Assembly (NCBI GenBank): GCA_047967505.1
Contig: CM106541.1
Length of the DNA: 64,000 bases
Reading direction: 5' to 3' (one strand)
Origin: Dipteris shenzhenensis
Taxonomy: Eukaryota; Polypodiophyta; Polypodiopsida; Gleicheniales
The notes beneath the pieces were generated by a model. It saw only the letters and a list, made by a program, of their open reading frames with translations. It did no database searches and was not told the DNA's origin. Positions 54,285 through 64,000 of this stretch are shown piece by piece; the first letter of the stretch is position 1, and every line of letters begins with the position of its first letter. The position numbers were made by a program, and so were the translations under genes.

Positions 54285-54890
54285 TTGGATAAGAAAAGGC
54301 CTTGTCATGGTGTACGGACCATTAGGCACCAACCCTTATATTTAGCATTCTGGTCTCAAGATTTCAACCCAGATAGACCAAGATCTACTTTCCTACCGTT
54401 GTGGGTGGAACTCCCTAATCTCCCCTTTTCTTTGGTCAACCAAGCTCCCAACCTCTGTAGAAGCTTGGGTCAAGTGATAGATGTTGAAAAAGAACAGTTC
54501 ATCAATCCTAGAGGGCACCCCCAAGTTTGTGTCAAGCTTGATGTGACTAAGGAGCTCCTAGACACTCTGGTGATAGTCAATAGAAATGGGAGCATTTTCA
54601 TGGAACAACCACTAGTGTACAAGAATTTACCAAATTCTTGTTTCCTCTGTGGTTTGTCCTCTCATGTTGTCAAAAATTGTCCTCTAAAGAGGAGTAAAGC
54701 AAAGACTCCCCAGCAACCTCCCAAGACTAAATGGTCTGCCAAAGAAAAGCAAAAGCCTCAAGTACAAGAAGAGTTCAAGGGGAAAAGGGATAGTAATGTC
54801 CCTAATAAAACTATAGAAGCACTCAAGAACCTTAAAACTCAGTCTTTGAAAGAAACAATCACCTTTCCCTTGGTTAAACAATGCATGTGA
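54285..54890 (+). pseudogene. LINE-C1 ORF1 core with CCHC knuckle
   Basis: 201 codons. STFLPLWVELPNLPFSLVNQ and LGQVIDVEKEQ match the DUF4283-type domain of plant LINE ORF1 proteins. CFLCGLSSHVVKNC is an intact C-x2-C-x4-H-x4-C knuckle. The tail is Lys-rich. It would bind LINE RNA. It ends with TGA at 54888-54890, and an acidic stretch in another frame (54937-55185) probably continues ORF1. Confidence 0.82.
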
Positions 54891-55194
54891 TGCCTTGATA
54901 GAGCAGGAAACTGAAAAGTGAATTCAAGAGGCTAAGATGGAAGAAGATGAGGTAAAACCTGGGTGTTCTAAGGAGTTTGAGAATGATGTGAATCAGCAGG
55001 ATGCAAGCATGAGTGACACGGATTTGGATGCCTTGGAGAAAGAACTACCACTTCCTAAACAGAGTGAAAAGGATACAATGGTGCAAGCAAAGCCTCAAGC
55101 TATGGTTCAAAATAAAATAAGAATTTCCCAGGTTAAAGGCCAGGGAGCCCCTCCTAAAACCCCTGCCCCAAGGCTAAAAAGGTAAAAAATAAGA

Positions 55195-55530
55195 ATGTTA
55201 AGTAGTCCTTTCTCTTTCCTCACCTTGAATGTGTGTGGACTTACTAACCCCTTGAGAAGTCAGGAATTGGCTAAATGGCTGAAGGGAAACTCTCTTTCCC
55301 CCACTTTTCTTGCTCTGCAAGAAGTTAAAGTTACAAATGAAGTCTTGGAGAATAGACTCAAAACTATTGATAAGAGAAGGGTGTGGTTTTACTCGTCCCA
55401 TGAAGTAGGGGAGGGACTGCAATAGGTGTTCTTTCTCATTACAAAGACTAGATCAGCATCCAGAATGCCAAGGTATACTTCAAGGAATGGTGGGCAGGTA
55501 AAATAGATAGGCCAACTAAAGAAAATTTTA
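55195..55530 (+). pseudogene. LINE-C1 endonuclease, only the start kept
   Basis: FLTLNVCGLTNPLRSQELA and LALQEVKVTNE are the first two APE endonuclease motifs (Asn; Glu). After VWFYSSHEVGEGLQ the frame stops and about 150 residues of the usual domain are missing before a piece near 55480 (FKEWWAGK-like) that belongs to the linker before RT. Confidence 0.8.
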
Positions 55531-55559
55531 AACTTATTAGAAAAAAGGACTCAGGAAGA

Positions 55560-56790
55560 ATTCCCCAACCCTCAGAAGGAAGATGGTTCCTATGCAATGT
55601 CAGATGAAGAGAACATGGAGATCATATTTGGTCATTTTCAAGGTATGCTTAGTACTATGGGCGCAGTTGATGGACAGGTTGTGGTAGCCAGGAAGAGATG
55701 TCAACAAGTTAGGCATACAATAGTGGCAAATCTAGACACGATGCAGTTGGAAAATGACTTTTCCCTTCAAGAGCTCAAGGAGGCAGTTTTCTCCATGGCA
55801 AATGGCAAGACCCCAAGAGAGGATGAACTCCTATAGAATTCTATAAAACTTTTTGCGATACTATAGGTCCTTCCTTGCTGGAAGTTTGGCAAGAAAGCTC
55901 TAACTTGGGTTTTCTTCCCCTTCGCATGAATTGAGGTGTCACCAAGCTTATCCCTGAGGAAGGTGATAAATTTGTGTTAAAAATTGGAGACCTCTAACTA
56001 TGCTCAATTGTTCTTATAAAATTTTTGCTAAAGCCCTTGCTCTTAGAATGAAAAACAAGATGGAAAAATGGATTCTCCAAAACAAAAAGGCTTCATAAAG
56101 GACAGGCATCTTTTGGAAGCAATCATAAACCTCTAGGAGGGATGTACTCATGCTGAGGAAACTCATCAAGACGTTTGCTTTATTAAAATTGATTTTGACA
56201 AGGCATATGACAAGTTAAACTGGGATTTTTTGCTTCACTCCCTTAAGGACCTGGGATTAAGTGAGAAATTCACTTCATTTGTTGCCTTGCTTCTCTCTAA
56301 TACCTCAGCTAGAATTTGTGTTAATGGGGAGATGAGTCAAACTTTTGCACTAAAGAGATCTTTAAGGCAAGGATGTCCTTTGGCCCCTTTGCTCTTTGCC
56401 ATTGCAGCAGATGCCTTGGGATGGTTAATAAAGGATCATGTCTCTAAGAACTCAATTAAGGGAGTTGAACTCCCCGCAGGTAATCATCTGTTCAACCAAC
56501 AGTTTGCAAATGATACCAACTTAACTATCAGGAACTCTAATCATTACATTCAAAATGCCATGGAATGTCTGGATCAATTCTGTTTCGCCTCAAGGTCCAA
56601 GATAAACCATGCCACAACAAGGTGTGCCTTACTCTCAGGAAGGATGCAGGGACACTTAGACCAGTTGGGCTGTAAACAAATTCAACATGGGCAAATTTTG
56701 TTGGGCATTCCTATGAGCTTTAAAGTAAGTATGAAGGACAGATGGGAATGGTTTTTAAATAACTCCAAAACAAGTTGGATAGATTAAGAA
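55560..56790 (+). pseudogene. LINE-C1 reverse transcriptase
   Basis: FSLQELKEAVFSMANGKTP, then in other frames FIKIDFDKAYDKLNW with the first Asp, SLRQGCPLAPLLFAIAAD, and the active-site box as QQFANDTNLTI. The first Asp of FADD is Asn, a change expected to kill polymerase activity. The 185-codon frame 56230-56787 is otherwise intact. Stops near 55834, 55935 and 56135. Confidence 0.88.
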
Positions 56791-56799
56791 GTTTCCTCT

Positions 56800-57800
56800 C
56801 CTGCTGGTGCCCCTCTAAATCAGCGTTAGAAAAAATTATTAGAATCTGCAGATCTTTCCTTTGGGGGAGGAAGTGACACTAGAAGGAGAATCTCAAAGGT
56901 CACATGGTCCTACTGTACCAGGCCGCTAGCTTGCTGCTCAGAAACTTCAAATTTGTCAGACCTTATAGAGTTCCCAAATGGAAGAATTACCCTCTTCTTT
57001 ATGCTATCGGCAACCATGAGCCTTGTATGGCTAAGGGCAGTCAGTTATGGAAAACACTGTGGAATGCATTTGAACAGATCAAGAGTCAAATAGTTTTCTC
57101 TGGCAAAGGATCTTTCATGGCATTAGACTCAATTTAGGTTTCAGTGCTGTTCAAAACAAGCAGTTAAATGATGAGGACCTTTTCAGAGCCTGGCATCTCT
57201 TTTAAAAATGTTTACAAACTTGGGATAACATGTGGGATAAAGGGAACTTCAGATGGAAGACATGGTTAGAGATCAGAAGAGAATTCAGATTCAGACTGGC
57301 CAATACTGACCAAGAGCTTGTCATGAGCACAATACAGCTCTGGAATGGGGAGCTGTCTTGGAAAGGGGTTCTGACTCTCAACACTAGATGGAAGCTTTCT
57401 AACAATGAGAGAAAGTGGAAAACAAGATTTACTTTGATCTGGGAGAAAAAGGTTCCAGAAAAAAATGTCTACACTCATCTGGTTAATCCTTCACAAAGCT
57501 GTCTAGACTAACCGTAGGAGTCTGAGTATTGGTAAAGGGGACGGAATGTGCAAAACATGTCCTGGAACAAAAGAACACATTTTCCACCTTTTCATCAGAT
57601 GCCCTGGAGCTAGGAAAGTCTGGAAGTTTATCCAGATCAAGATAGGAGAACCTGTCAATTGGAAGTCTCTACTTTTGGGAGATGCACTGAAGATTCCTTA
57701 TGCCTTGTGGATTATTATTGAGCACATGCCATGTGGTTTATATGGATTGCCAGAAATGCTTTTCATTTTAATGATGAATGCCTAGTTGTTGAACAGCTAT
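56800..57800 (+). pseudogene. LINE-C1 C-terminal domain and zinc finger
   Basis: LLYQAASLLLRNFKFV (56910-56955), RKWKTRFTLIWEKK (57412-57455) and the finger CKTCPGTKEHIFHLFIRCPG (57550-57610) give the reverse-transcriptase zinc-binding domain of plant L1 ORF2. Three or more frame breaks. Confidence 0.8.
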
Positions 57801-58273
57801 TCACAAATTGGTATGATAGAAATGCTCATTTGCTTACTAACTAACTCCCCTCTGTTTTGGACCAGGCTAAGTTCCATCTGGACCAAAAAAAGATATACAT
57901 ATGATCAGCTTGCTCAGTTATAGGTGGAGGTTGAGGAACATCTCAGAGCTTTTGCCGGCTGCACCAACTCCCCTCAGGATTGGCAGACCTTGCTTATTCC
58001 TTCTCTCTTTCCTATTTGGTTGAACTTGAGAAGTATCTCTGAGCCTTTACCAGATTCACCAGTTTCCAGCAGGATTTGCAAAACTTCTCTTTTCCTGCTC
58101 TCTCTCCTATTAAAGAAGAACCAGTGGACTGGAGTGATTTGGTTTTTCCCTTTTCAGTGGGATTTCATGTTTCTTGACAGCCATCCCTTTCTTGAGGAGA
58201 AGTTTTGGTATCACAGGAAAGCTATTGTACAGATCTTATGATTATAATATAAACAACCCTTTTTTTGCTCAAA
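57801..58273 (+). other. LINE-C1 3' region
   Basis: A 105-codon plus frame (57924-58241) with a hydrophobic end may be the last part of ORF2. Then attataatataaacaacc and tttttttgctcaaaa at the right duplication, comparable with ctttttgcaaaaaa of LINE-A. Confidence 0.7.
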
Positions 58274-58288
58274 AATAAACTCAGTCAA
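58274..58288. repeat. Target-site duplication of LINE-C1, right copy
   Basis: aataaactcagtcaa, pair of 53174-53188. Confidence 0.96.
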
Positions 58289-58720
58289 ATAGTCTCGGAA
58301 ACATTCAACCATGAACCTCTGAAAAGTGAAGGTGCATTGCGCAGACCAAATGGCATGACTTTAAATGCATAGGCACCCCATTTTGTAATAAATGCAATTT
58401 TCTACTAATCCTCATGTGCTATAGAAATCTGATTATATCCACTATAGCCATCCATCAACGGGTACATCTCGTGGCCTGTAACCTAATCAATAATTCCATC
58501 TGTAAAAGGAATCGAAAAAGGATTCAGCACTGTCTGAGCATTAAGCTTCCTATAATCGACACAAACTCGGAGCTTGCCATTTTCTTGGGCAGGCACCACC
58601 ACGATTGGAAATAGCCAATAGCTCCAATGGATTTAGTAGATAAATCCCGCTTGGATGAGCTGTTCAAGCTCGGCTTTTACTTGCTTGACATAGTTTGGGT
58701 TCGTCATGTACCTTTGTTGG
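58289..58720 (-). pseudogene. gypsy-3 RT, 5' half
   Basis: Minus strand: VDGYSGYNQISIAHED with the first catalytic Asp, IAFITKWGAYAFKVMPFGL, RNAPSLF, then RFMVECFRDYLTEFI up to the LINE-C1 junction. A frameshift lies between SLF and RFM. Upstream the fingers are seen as LIQAGFIY and NMKPKLC-like pieces with stops. Confidence 0.85.
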
Positions 58721-59600
58721 CAAATCGGCTTGCCATGGAGACTCCCCGCAAGTCAGTGTAGCTCCATGCAAACACATCTCTATACTGCAGAAAAATATGC
58801 TTGACTGCATGGAATTGATCATCCAACAAATGGGCACTTACCACAACTCTGTGTCTCCTCTGTCCTACCCAAGTTAAGTTCCTGAGTTGGTTTGGGAACC
58901 AAGTGCTCAGTACCAAGCTGAGTTATACTGATCTTAGGCTCGGCTAACTCTTGTTCGCAAGTCACATCTTCAATGAAGTGACTTGGATACAGCACTATCA
59001 GTTTCTCATCCTTCATCTTCTGCTTAAGGTCAGCAGCTATTTGTAATATATCAATCTCTCCCACATGTAAGATTTGCATTTCCATCAACCAAGACTCAAC
59101 ATCCTGTGGAAACTCATCTTTCACTTCCAAGTCCTTGGGTCGGTAGCTGCTCGGTATTTGCTTAAATCAGTCGCGGGATTTCCAACTCGGTATCCCCAGT
59201 TTTGACTGTCATAATCTCGAAACCCCAATCATACAAGACTTTGACACTTCTCAACCATAGTCTACCCAGCGAATTGGATAGGCATTCATCTCCAAAGAGA
59301 TGACAATCAAGCTTATCTTGTAATGTATTCCTCTTATGGTGATGACGGCATCTTGGAGAATACCTTTGGGCTCAATGGGTCGCTGATCTGCCATACGTAC
59401 TCGGAAAGGAGATCATTTGCTTGGCCACGTCCTCCAAAATAATATTGACTCCTGAGCCACCATCCACGTTCACACCATTTTTTAATCTTGATAGTGATGC
59501 CGGAACTTCCTCATCCACTACTAGTGTATCAATTACCGGAATGGTCATCACCGGAGAATCTACGACTAGGGGTGATTCCTCCTCGGCTCGAAGCTACTAA
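58721..59600 (-). pseudogene. gypsy-3 protease and protease-RT linker
   Basis: VDGGSGVNIILEDVAKQM (about 59480-59425) is a pepsin-type retroviral protease active site of the variant in which DTG/DSG reads DGG, preceded by PVIDTLVVDEEVPASLS. A 103-codon frame (58819-59130) in the linker has EFPQDVESWLMEMQ and ITQLGTEHLVPKPTQE. The protease would cut Gag and Pol. Confidence 0.7.
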
Positions 59601-61180
59601 AGAAAAAACTCTGGCAATGTGGGGCAAGCTTCATATTGCGGAAGTTTTCCCATGCTTGGATCATCTCTGAACTCGAGTACTCGGTGGTACTTGGCTAAGT
59701 CTGGAACTTGCTTGTTAAAGCTTCACCTAGCTCAACTGACTGTATGACCAAAGGTGGGTCCAGTGGCAAGTCTACTAAATGTGCCTCCCCTTTCAATTCC
59801 TTGGCAATCTTGGCTGCCAATTGTTTCTGCTCCTTCGAATTAATGTCCTTGGTCTAGGATGGACCCTTCTCAAGATGCTCCACTGGGCCTTAAGACCATG
59901 TAAGTGCATTGGCCTCAACCAAGTGTTAGTTCTACAAGAACACCTTGCATTAGGGCTCGATTTCATTTCTCTCGGCATTGATTGTGAACAACTTGATGTG
60001 CTCAAATCACAACTTACACCCGGTCTTAGTATGACAGTGCTCACCACAGAAGTAGCATCGTATTGGTGGTGGTCCTTGGTTCTTCCCTTTGTCATTCTTG
60101 CCTTTGCCTTTGCCTTACTCGGGGTCCATCTTTGGGTGGACATCTACAGTGCGCTCTTTATTGTACCAACACTCAGAATCATCATGCCAAAATTTGGTAG
60201 GTGTTGCATTACTTGGTCCAACACTCACCTCCAATGTGTCCTTGCCAAGAACACTTTTTTCACCACTTTTTGTTCGGACCAGGTTTACGTCGGATACCCA
60301 ATTTCTTCAAGGCCTTCTTGAGCTTAGACCCAATTTGTCTTTCTTGGATGAGGCATCTTCCTCATCGCTCTCCTCGTTCTTCTTCTTAGGCTTGGACTTG
60401 GCAGGCCCACTGTTCTCCCTAGGGCTATCTCTTGGTTCAGCAACTCTTCATCTATCTTGGTCGGATTGACAATTTCTGGGGAGCGCAAGTCCACCTACGT
60501 GTAATCCATAATCAACCAAGCACGGAGTGATTTGTCATTTGGTGGTGTGCTCAATTGATTGATGAGGACCCGCATTCATAACACACAGTTTTGGATAGAC
60601 TCATTCTTTTTCTGCTTCAGGTCATTGAGCTTGGTACAAACATCCCCCTCGTCAATCTCCTGTCTAAACCTTCTGAGAAAAGCCTCAACAGTCTGTGAAG
60701 TAACCAATTGGAAATTGGTTAAACCATCACTGAGATGTCTTTGCCAAAGTACATGGGAAGTAATTCATATACTTGTTGCACCATTAATATGACAAACTCA
60801 CAGGAAACTTTGCAAATGGCTATAGGGGTCTTCGTCATCTGCACCTCCTGAAATCCTAGCCTGCACCCCCTGAAATCCTAGAACTTCTTTTTGATAGGTT
60901 ATGCAGCCTTCGTTTTGACAAGTGCCCACTCGGGTACCATGTTAGCTAGGTCAGGATCCACTAGGTCAGGTGGTCTTGGTCTCGGCCACCCCATTGCAGC
61001 CTTGGGACCAATAGGTGTAGGACTTCGGCCCAAGGTTGAGCAAGTTTGGGACTTTTTGGTCGTGGCCGTGCCATTCCAACCCCGGTAGGACTCCGCACTC
61101 AAGTTGTAGGACCCCGACGACCAACTGGAGCCTAGTTTCCACCCGATCCATGCCAGCAACTATTATTGTGAGCATGAACA
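59601..61180 (-). pseudogene. gypsy-3 gag with CCHC knuckle
   Basis: Minus strand: LTNFQLVTSQTVEAFLRRFR and NESIQNCVL with LINQLSTPPNDKSLRAW (60730-60500) are gag-like. CYFCGEHCHTKTGC (60055-60014) is a C-x2-C-x4-H-x4-C knuckle. The N-terminal part (61180-60900) is open but not distinctive. Several frameshifts and stops. Confidence 0.75.
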
Positions 61181-61860
61181 TAGTGTGTTCATCCTAGTAC
61201 TCGCGCACTACGACACCGAGCAGTCACAGGTGGTTGCTCGAACTGCAATATATCTTCTAGACAGACTCGCCTTCCACCAACTGGAACTAATCTTGTAGCA
61301 CATGGTCCAACTAGTGCATCATGTCCATAGCTTAGCTCCTGCATTGCCTCCATTGCACAGACACATCTTCTTTGTCTTAATTCTAGCTAAAGAGGCTCGT
61401 CTGGTCTCAAGACTTGATTCACGCCTTTCAAGTCGAAGATCTGCTCATGGCTTGGTTCATGGACAGAATCATCGCACGACACAAAATCCTGGCTTCTCGT
61501 GGACAAATGCTCGCATTCTTCATACCATCACCTCGAGGACTCTCCCATCACAAGCCCCTTAAGACGTCTTGGATAAAGCTCAAGGACTTACATCGTCCAC
61601 GACTACTAAAGTTGCTATCGCCGGTGGGGACTAAAGCACTATGCCAAAAAGGCCCCCTATAGATGACAGGATGGATCTGTACTCCCTCGGGAGCCCCAGG
61701 AAGTAGAGCGTCACCGGCAAGCGGGGAACATGATGTGGCGTGTCCATATCCTCCAACATGAAGCAGTGATACCAAGGAATAAGGTAAACCAAATGTGGCC
61801 CCAGGAAAATCGGACTCTGCTTCACAAGGGCCTGTGAGGTGGCTGGAGAGCTCAGCTGCA
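61181..61860. other. Stretch upstream of gypsy-3 gag, no gene recognised
   Basis: May be leader or 5' LTR of gypsy-3 on the minus strand. Open frames on both strands (for example 61302-61562 plus) lack known motifs, and no LTR ends were identified. Confidence 0.35.
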
Positions 61861-61865
61861 GGAGA

Positions 61866-61992
61866 AAAACTCCCTTCCCATAGATAGTGACCTCCTAAAC
61901 GTGATCACCCTCTAATGCTAGTCCCAGAAAACTCCCCGCCCATAGATAGTGACCTCCTAAATGTGATCACTCTCTAATGCTAAGCTCGCCTA
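61866..61992. repeat. Two-copy tandem repeat, 63-bp unit
   Basis: aaactcccttcccatagatag...ctctaatgcta (61866-61928) is repeated with few changes at 61929-61985. Confidence 0.85.
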
Positions 61993-63290
61993 AAGCCAGT
62001 CCTGTCTCCTCGAGGGTGTCATGCCGACGATCCGACCGACCACGGTCCTATCTTTGAGAGACCAAACTGCATGCTGAACCTGCTGCTTCTCTAAAGGGGA
62101 AAGGAGAATCTTCACAGCTTTGGGAGTCGAGGATGCTGCCATGAGAGCTCCTCTGTCCAAACCAAGCGGTCACTATCAAGATTATGTTCCCCAAGAACAA
62201 GCACTAACACTTTGCTGCCTTGAAAAGAAAGAGGAAACCAAGGAAAAACAGCCTGCCCAAAAGCTGCAAGCTGTGTGGGCTGCAAGTGTAGCCTCAAAAA
62301 GGAAGAAAGTCTTGTGAACCCCTCCCTCAAACTTGAGATATTCGTCCTCAAATAGCCTTCGTGCGTGAGCAAAGTCTTGCTGCTCCCTCTCAGAAGCTAC
62401 CTCACCTTCGACTGCCTTCTAGGGGGCAGCTCCTAAGCACGAAACTGTCCAGGAGCTAAGGGGCTGGTCGATAGCCACCCTTTCCAAGCTCTCTGGCCCC
62501 CAAGGCAGCAAAATACTTCTACAAAGAGAAGGTAATTTGTGTTTATGGCACTAGTCTAATCTGCCCTCTATAGGTTAGTGCAATTACAATCTCTTGCACT
62601 GTACATGTGGCACTGTGTCACATGTCACTCTAGAACTTAGTCTTACTTGAGGGTTCAGGACACCTACAAAAGCCACACTTTCTCTGTATTTCACAGTGTG
62701 TGCAACTTTCTCCAGCTTTGTGTGTCACCTCTCCACTCTCACAAACTTCACATAATACGTAAGCGTATTGAGCCTGTGGCTGGGGGAAAATACAGCAGGA
62801 TAACCCCAAAGGACTAGTGAGGTTGTCACACTAATAAAGTTTCTTCATGGTCTAAGCTCTGACATGCAGCCGTACATGCATATCCATAGACCATAAATTG
62901 AGCCTTTGATCTTTCTTAGAACTTAGAGATGATGAATGAAGATAAGGACCCAAAGTCTAGGACAAAACAAAACATCCAAGGTTCTACCTTGGTTCAGTAC
63001 ACAACTCAGCACACAGGACAAGAAGTATGTAATGCCATACAAATCACATAAGAAGGATTCACAGGATGCTAAGTTTGGTGGCTATCTTAGACCCATAAAG
63101 CAACACCAATATAGAAGGGCAACCATTATTTTCATTGCCACAGGATGAGGCATCCAGAGGAGAGTTGTCTTCACCTGAATCGACACACAAAACCAGATAT
63201 AGAGCCTCAGGAGCAGCTCTTCAGCATGCAGATCTTGTTGTGCACAAATCAGCAGACACAAAGTCAAAGTCCTGTTTCACAACCGTAGAC
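61993..63290. other. Stretch without a recognised gene
   Basis: No coding or element motif on either strand. No DPH2 N-terminal exon (DTTYGxCC or HYGH blocks) could be found by eye here. Confidence 0.4.
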
Positions 63291-63297
63291 AGAAGAT

Positions 63298-63492
63298 TTG
63301 ATTGCTAAGCAGCTAGCCATGAAGGAGAAACTGAATATCGCTGTGGTTATTAGGTTATCCAAAGTGCTGCCTAGACATTCAGTAAGTGGTAGCACAAAAG
63401 ACTTGATTGCTAAGCAGCCAATCATGAATGTCAATCTAAGACTCAGCCCTGGTTAAATTCTTAGGTTATCCAAAGCTCTATCTAGGCATTCA
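63298..63492. repeat. Two-copy diverged tandem repeat, about 105-bp period
   Basis: ttgattgctaagcagc at 63298 and 63403; then taggttatccaaag and ctaggcattcag/ctagacattcag in both. The copies are clearly diverged in the middle. Confidence 0.75.
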
Positions 63493-64000
63493 GGTATAGT
63501 CTCTCCATTACAAAGTGCAGATTTGACAGGTATTTGTTTGTGAGGGTTGAAGTGGAGGGCTCCAAGAAGACATACTGAAGGTCTGAAGAATCGAAGAAAA
63601 CCTTGACTTGAACACTGACAAAAGCTGAAGACAGAAGAATCTATATCAGAGATCGAGCATCAAAACTACTATATTTTATTGTTGTTGTATCGTCAGTCCA
63701 GTGATTGTACTGCCACCTCTTACGGATCAGGTATTAGTTCCGGCCGTTTAATAGTTCCACTATTGTCAGGAGTTCCATGACTAGCCATATCTCATGCATT
63801 CGCAGATGTAGTGCTAAGACTTTCCATTGGTCGCCCTCCCACTCACAGAAGCACATAGTTGAGCACGATCAAAGAGTTCCACGTATCTAACTACTCCAGC
63901 AAGATGAGATTCAACTGGACAAGGCCTAGGACTGATGCAAAGAAGAATGTAGGCCATCAGAAGATGGTGTCATTAATCATAAATTCATTTATGATACTCT
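63493..64000. other. Window end, nothing recognised
   Basis: No readable gene or element. Confidence 0.4.

Larger units (their letters stand above)
53189..58273 (+). mobile_element. LINE-C1, 5.1-kb L1-like element inserted into gypsy-3
   Basis: Complete insertion between perfect 15-bp duplications. Order: leader, ORF1 with zinc knuckle, endonuclease start, RT, C-terminal finger, 3' end tttttttgctcaaaa. The endonuclease is largely deleted and RT carries a changed active site, so it is inactive. It is opposite in direction to its host element and different in sequence from LINE-A. Confidence 0.94.
51545..61180 (-). mobile_element. Ty3/gypsy-3, minus strand, split by LINE-C1
   Basis: In minus order: gag (61180-60000), protease (about 59480-59430), RT (58700-58289 and 53188-52900), RNase H (52880-52600), integrase finger and core start (52150-51740), integrase end (51690-51560). 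LINE-C1 interrupts it at 53189-58273. Stops and a large deletion in the integrase core show it is dead. Its RT type (VMPFGLRNAPSLF, YLDDF) and the DGGSGVNII protease differ from gypsy-1, so it is another lineage. Confidence 0.88.

Noticed and set aside
1-64000. CRISPR array, tRNA, rRNA or organelle-DNA insert
   Set aside because: No regularly spaced short repeats, cloverleaf-like sequence or recognisable organelle genes were seen; the direct repeats present are simple duplications or element ends.

Overview
This window is nuclear DNA of a land plant with a large, repeat-filled genome. The evidence is Ty3/gypsy elements of plant type, L1-type LINEs with plant ORF1 and endonuclease features, a hAT BED finger, a methionine-tRNA primer site, and one host gene with GT-AG introns. 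A fern, or another lineage with very long introns, fits best, but the sequence does not settle this. I found no rRNA, tRNA, CRISPR array or bacterial-style operon.

The only host gene I can support is DPH2 (diphthamide biosynthesis subunit 2) on the minus strand. Six exons can be placed: 39714-39822, 33223-33708, 8602-8675, 8418-8485, 8137-8252 and 7941-8047. Every junction is GT-AG and the reading frame passes through all five. The introns are 6.0 kb, 24.5 kb, 116 bp, 165 bp and 89 bp. The N-terminal exons (beyond 39822) and C-terminal exons (below 7941) were not found, so the gene probably runs off both ends and most of the window is intron. Almost everything else is a fossil record of transposons, most of them lying inside these introns.

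Layout. 1-3.1 kb: 3' end of a gypsy chromovirus. 3.1-5.7 kb: fragments of another gypsy integrase, a LINE and a gag with a zinc knuckle. 5.7-7.3 kb: a pair of 213-bp direct repeats (TRIM/LTR-like). 7.5-8.7 kb: a 192-bp tandem duplication, then four DPH2 exons. 8.9-33.2 kb, the giant DPH2 intron: a foldback element with a 210-bp hairpin, a small LTR with primer site, LINE scraps, a hAT BED finger, the 3' end of a minus-strand chromovirus, LINE-B1, and LINE-A1 with LINE-A2 nested inside it. 33.2-39.8 kb: two DPH2 exons and an intron with LINE-B copies, a C/T minisatellite, an inverted repeat and a 206-bp tandem duplication. 40.3-42.0 kb: a 5'-inverted (twin-primed) LINE-A3 with a 16-bp target-site duplication. 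42.3-44.7 kb: four LINE-B 3' ends with CT-rich tails. 44.9-47.0 kb: an LTR/gag element with a LINE-A5 insertion. 48-61 kb: a minus-strand gypsy element (gypsy-3) split by a 5.1-kb L1-type LINE-C with a 15-bp target-site duplication. 61-64 kb: unassigned DNA with short tandem duplications.

Family names used here (LINE-A, -B, -C, gypsy-1 to -3, chromovirus-2) are local labels. LINE-A and LINE-C are L1-like (APE endonuclease, RT, C-terminal zinc finger, A-rich 3' end). LINE-B is a different APE-type LINE whose 3' end is a small hairpin followed by a CT-rich microsatellite. None of the transposons looks able to move by itself: all carry stops, frameshifts, truncations or lost catalytic residues.
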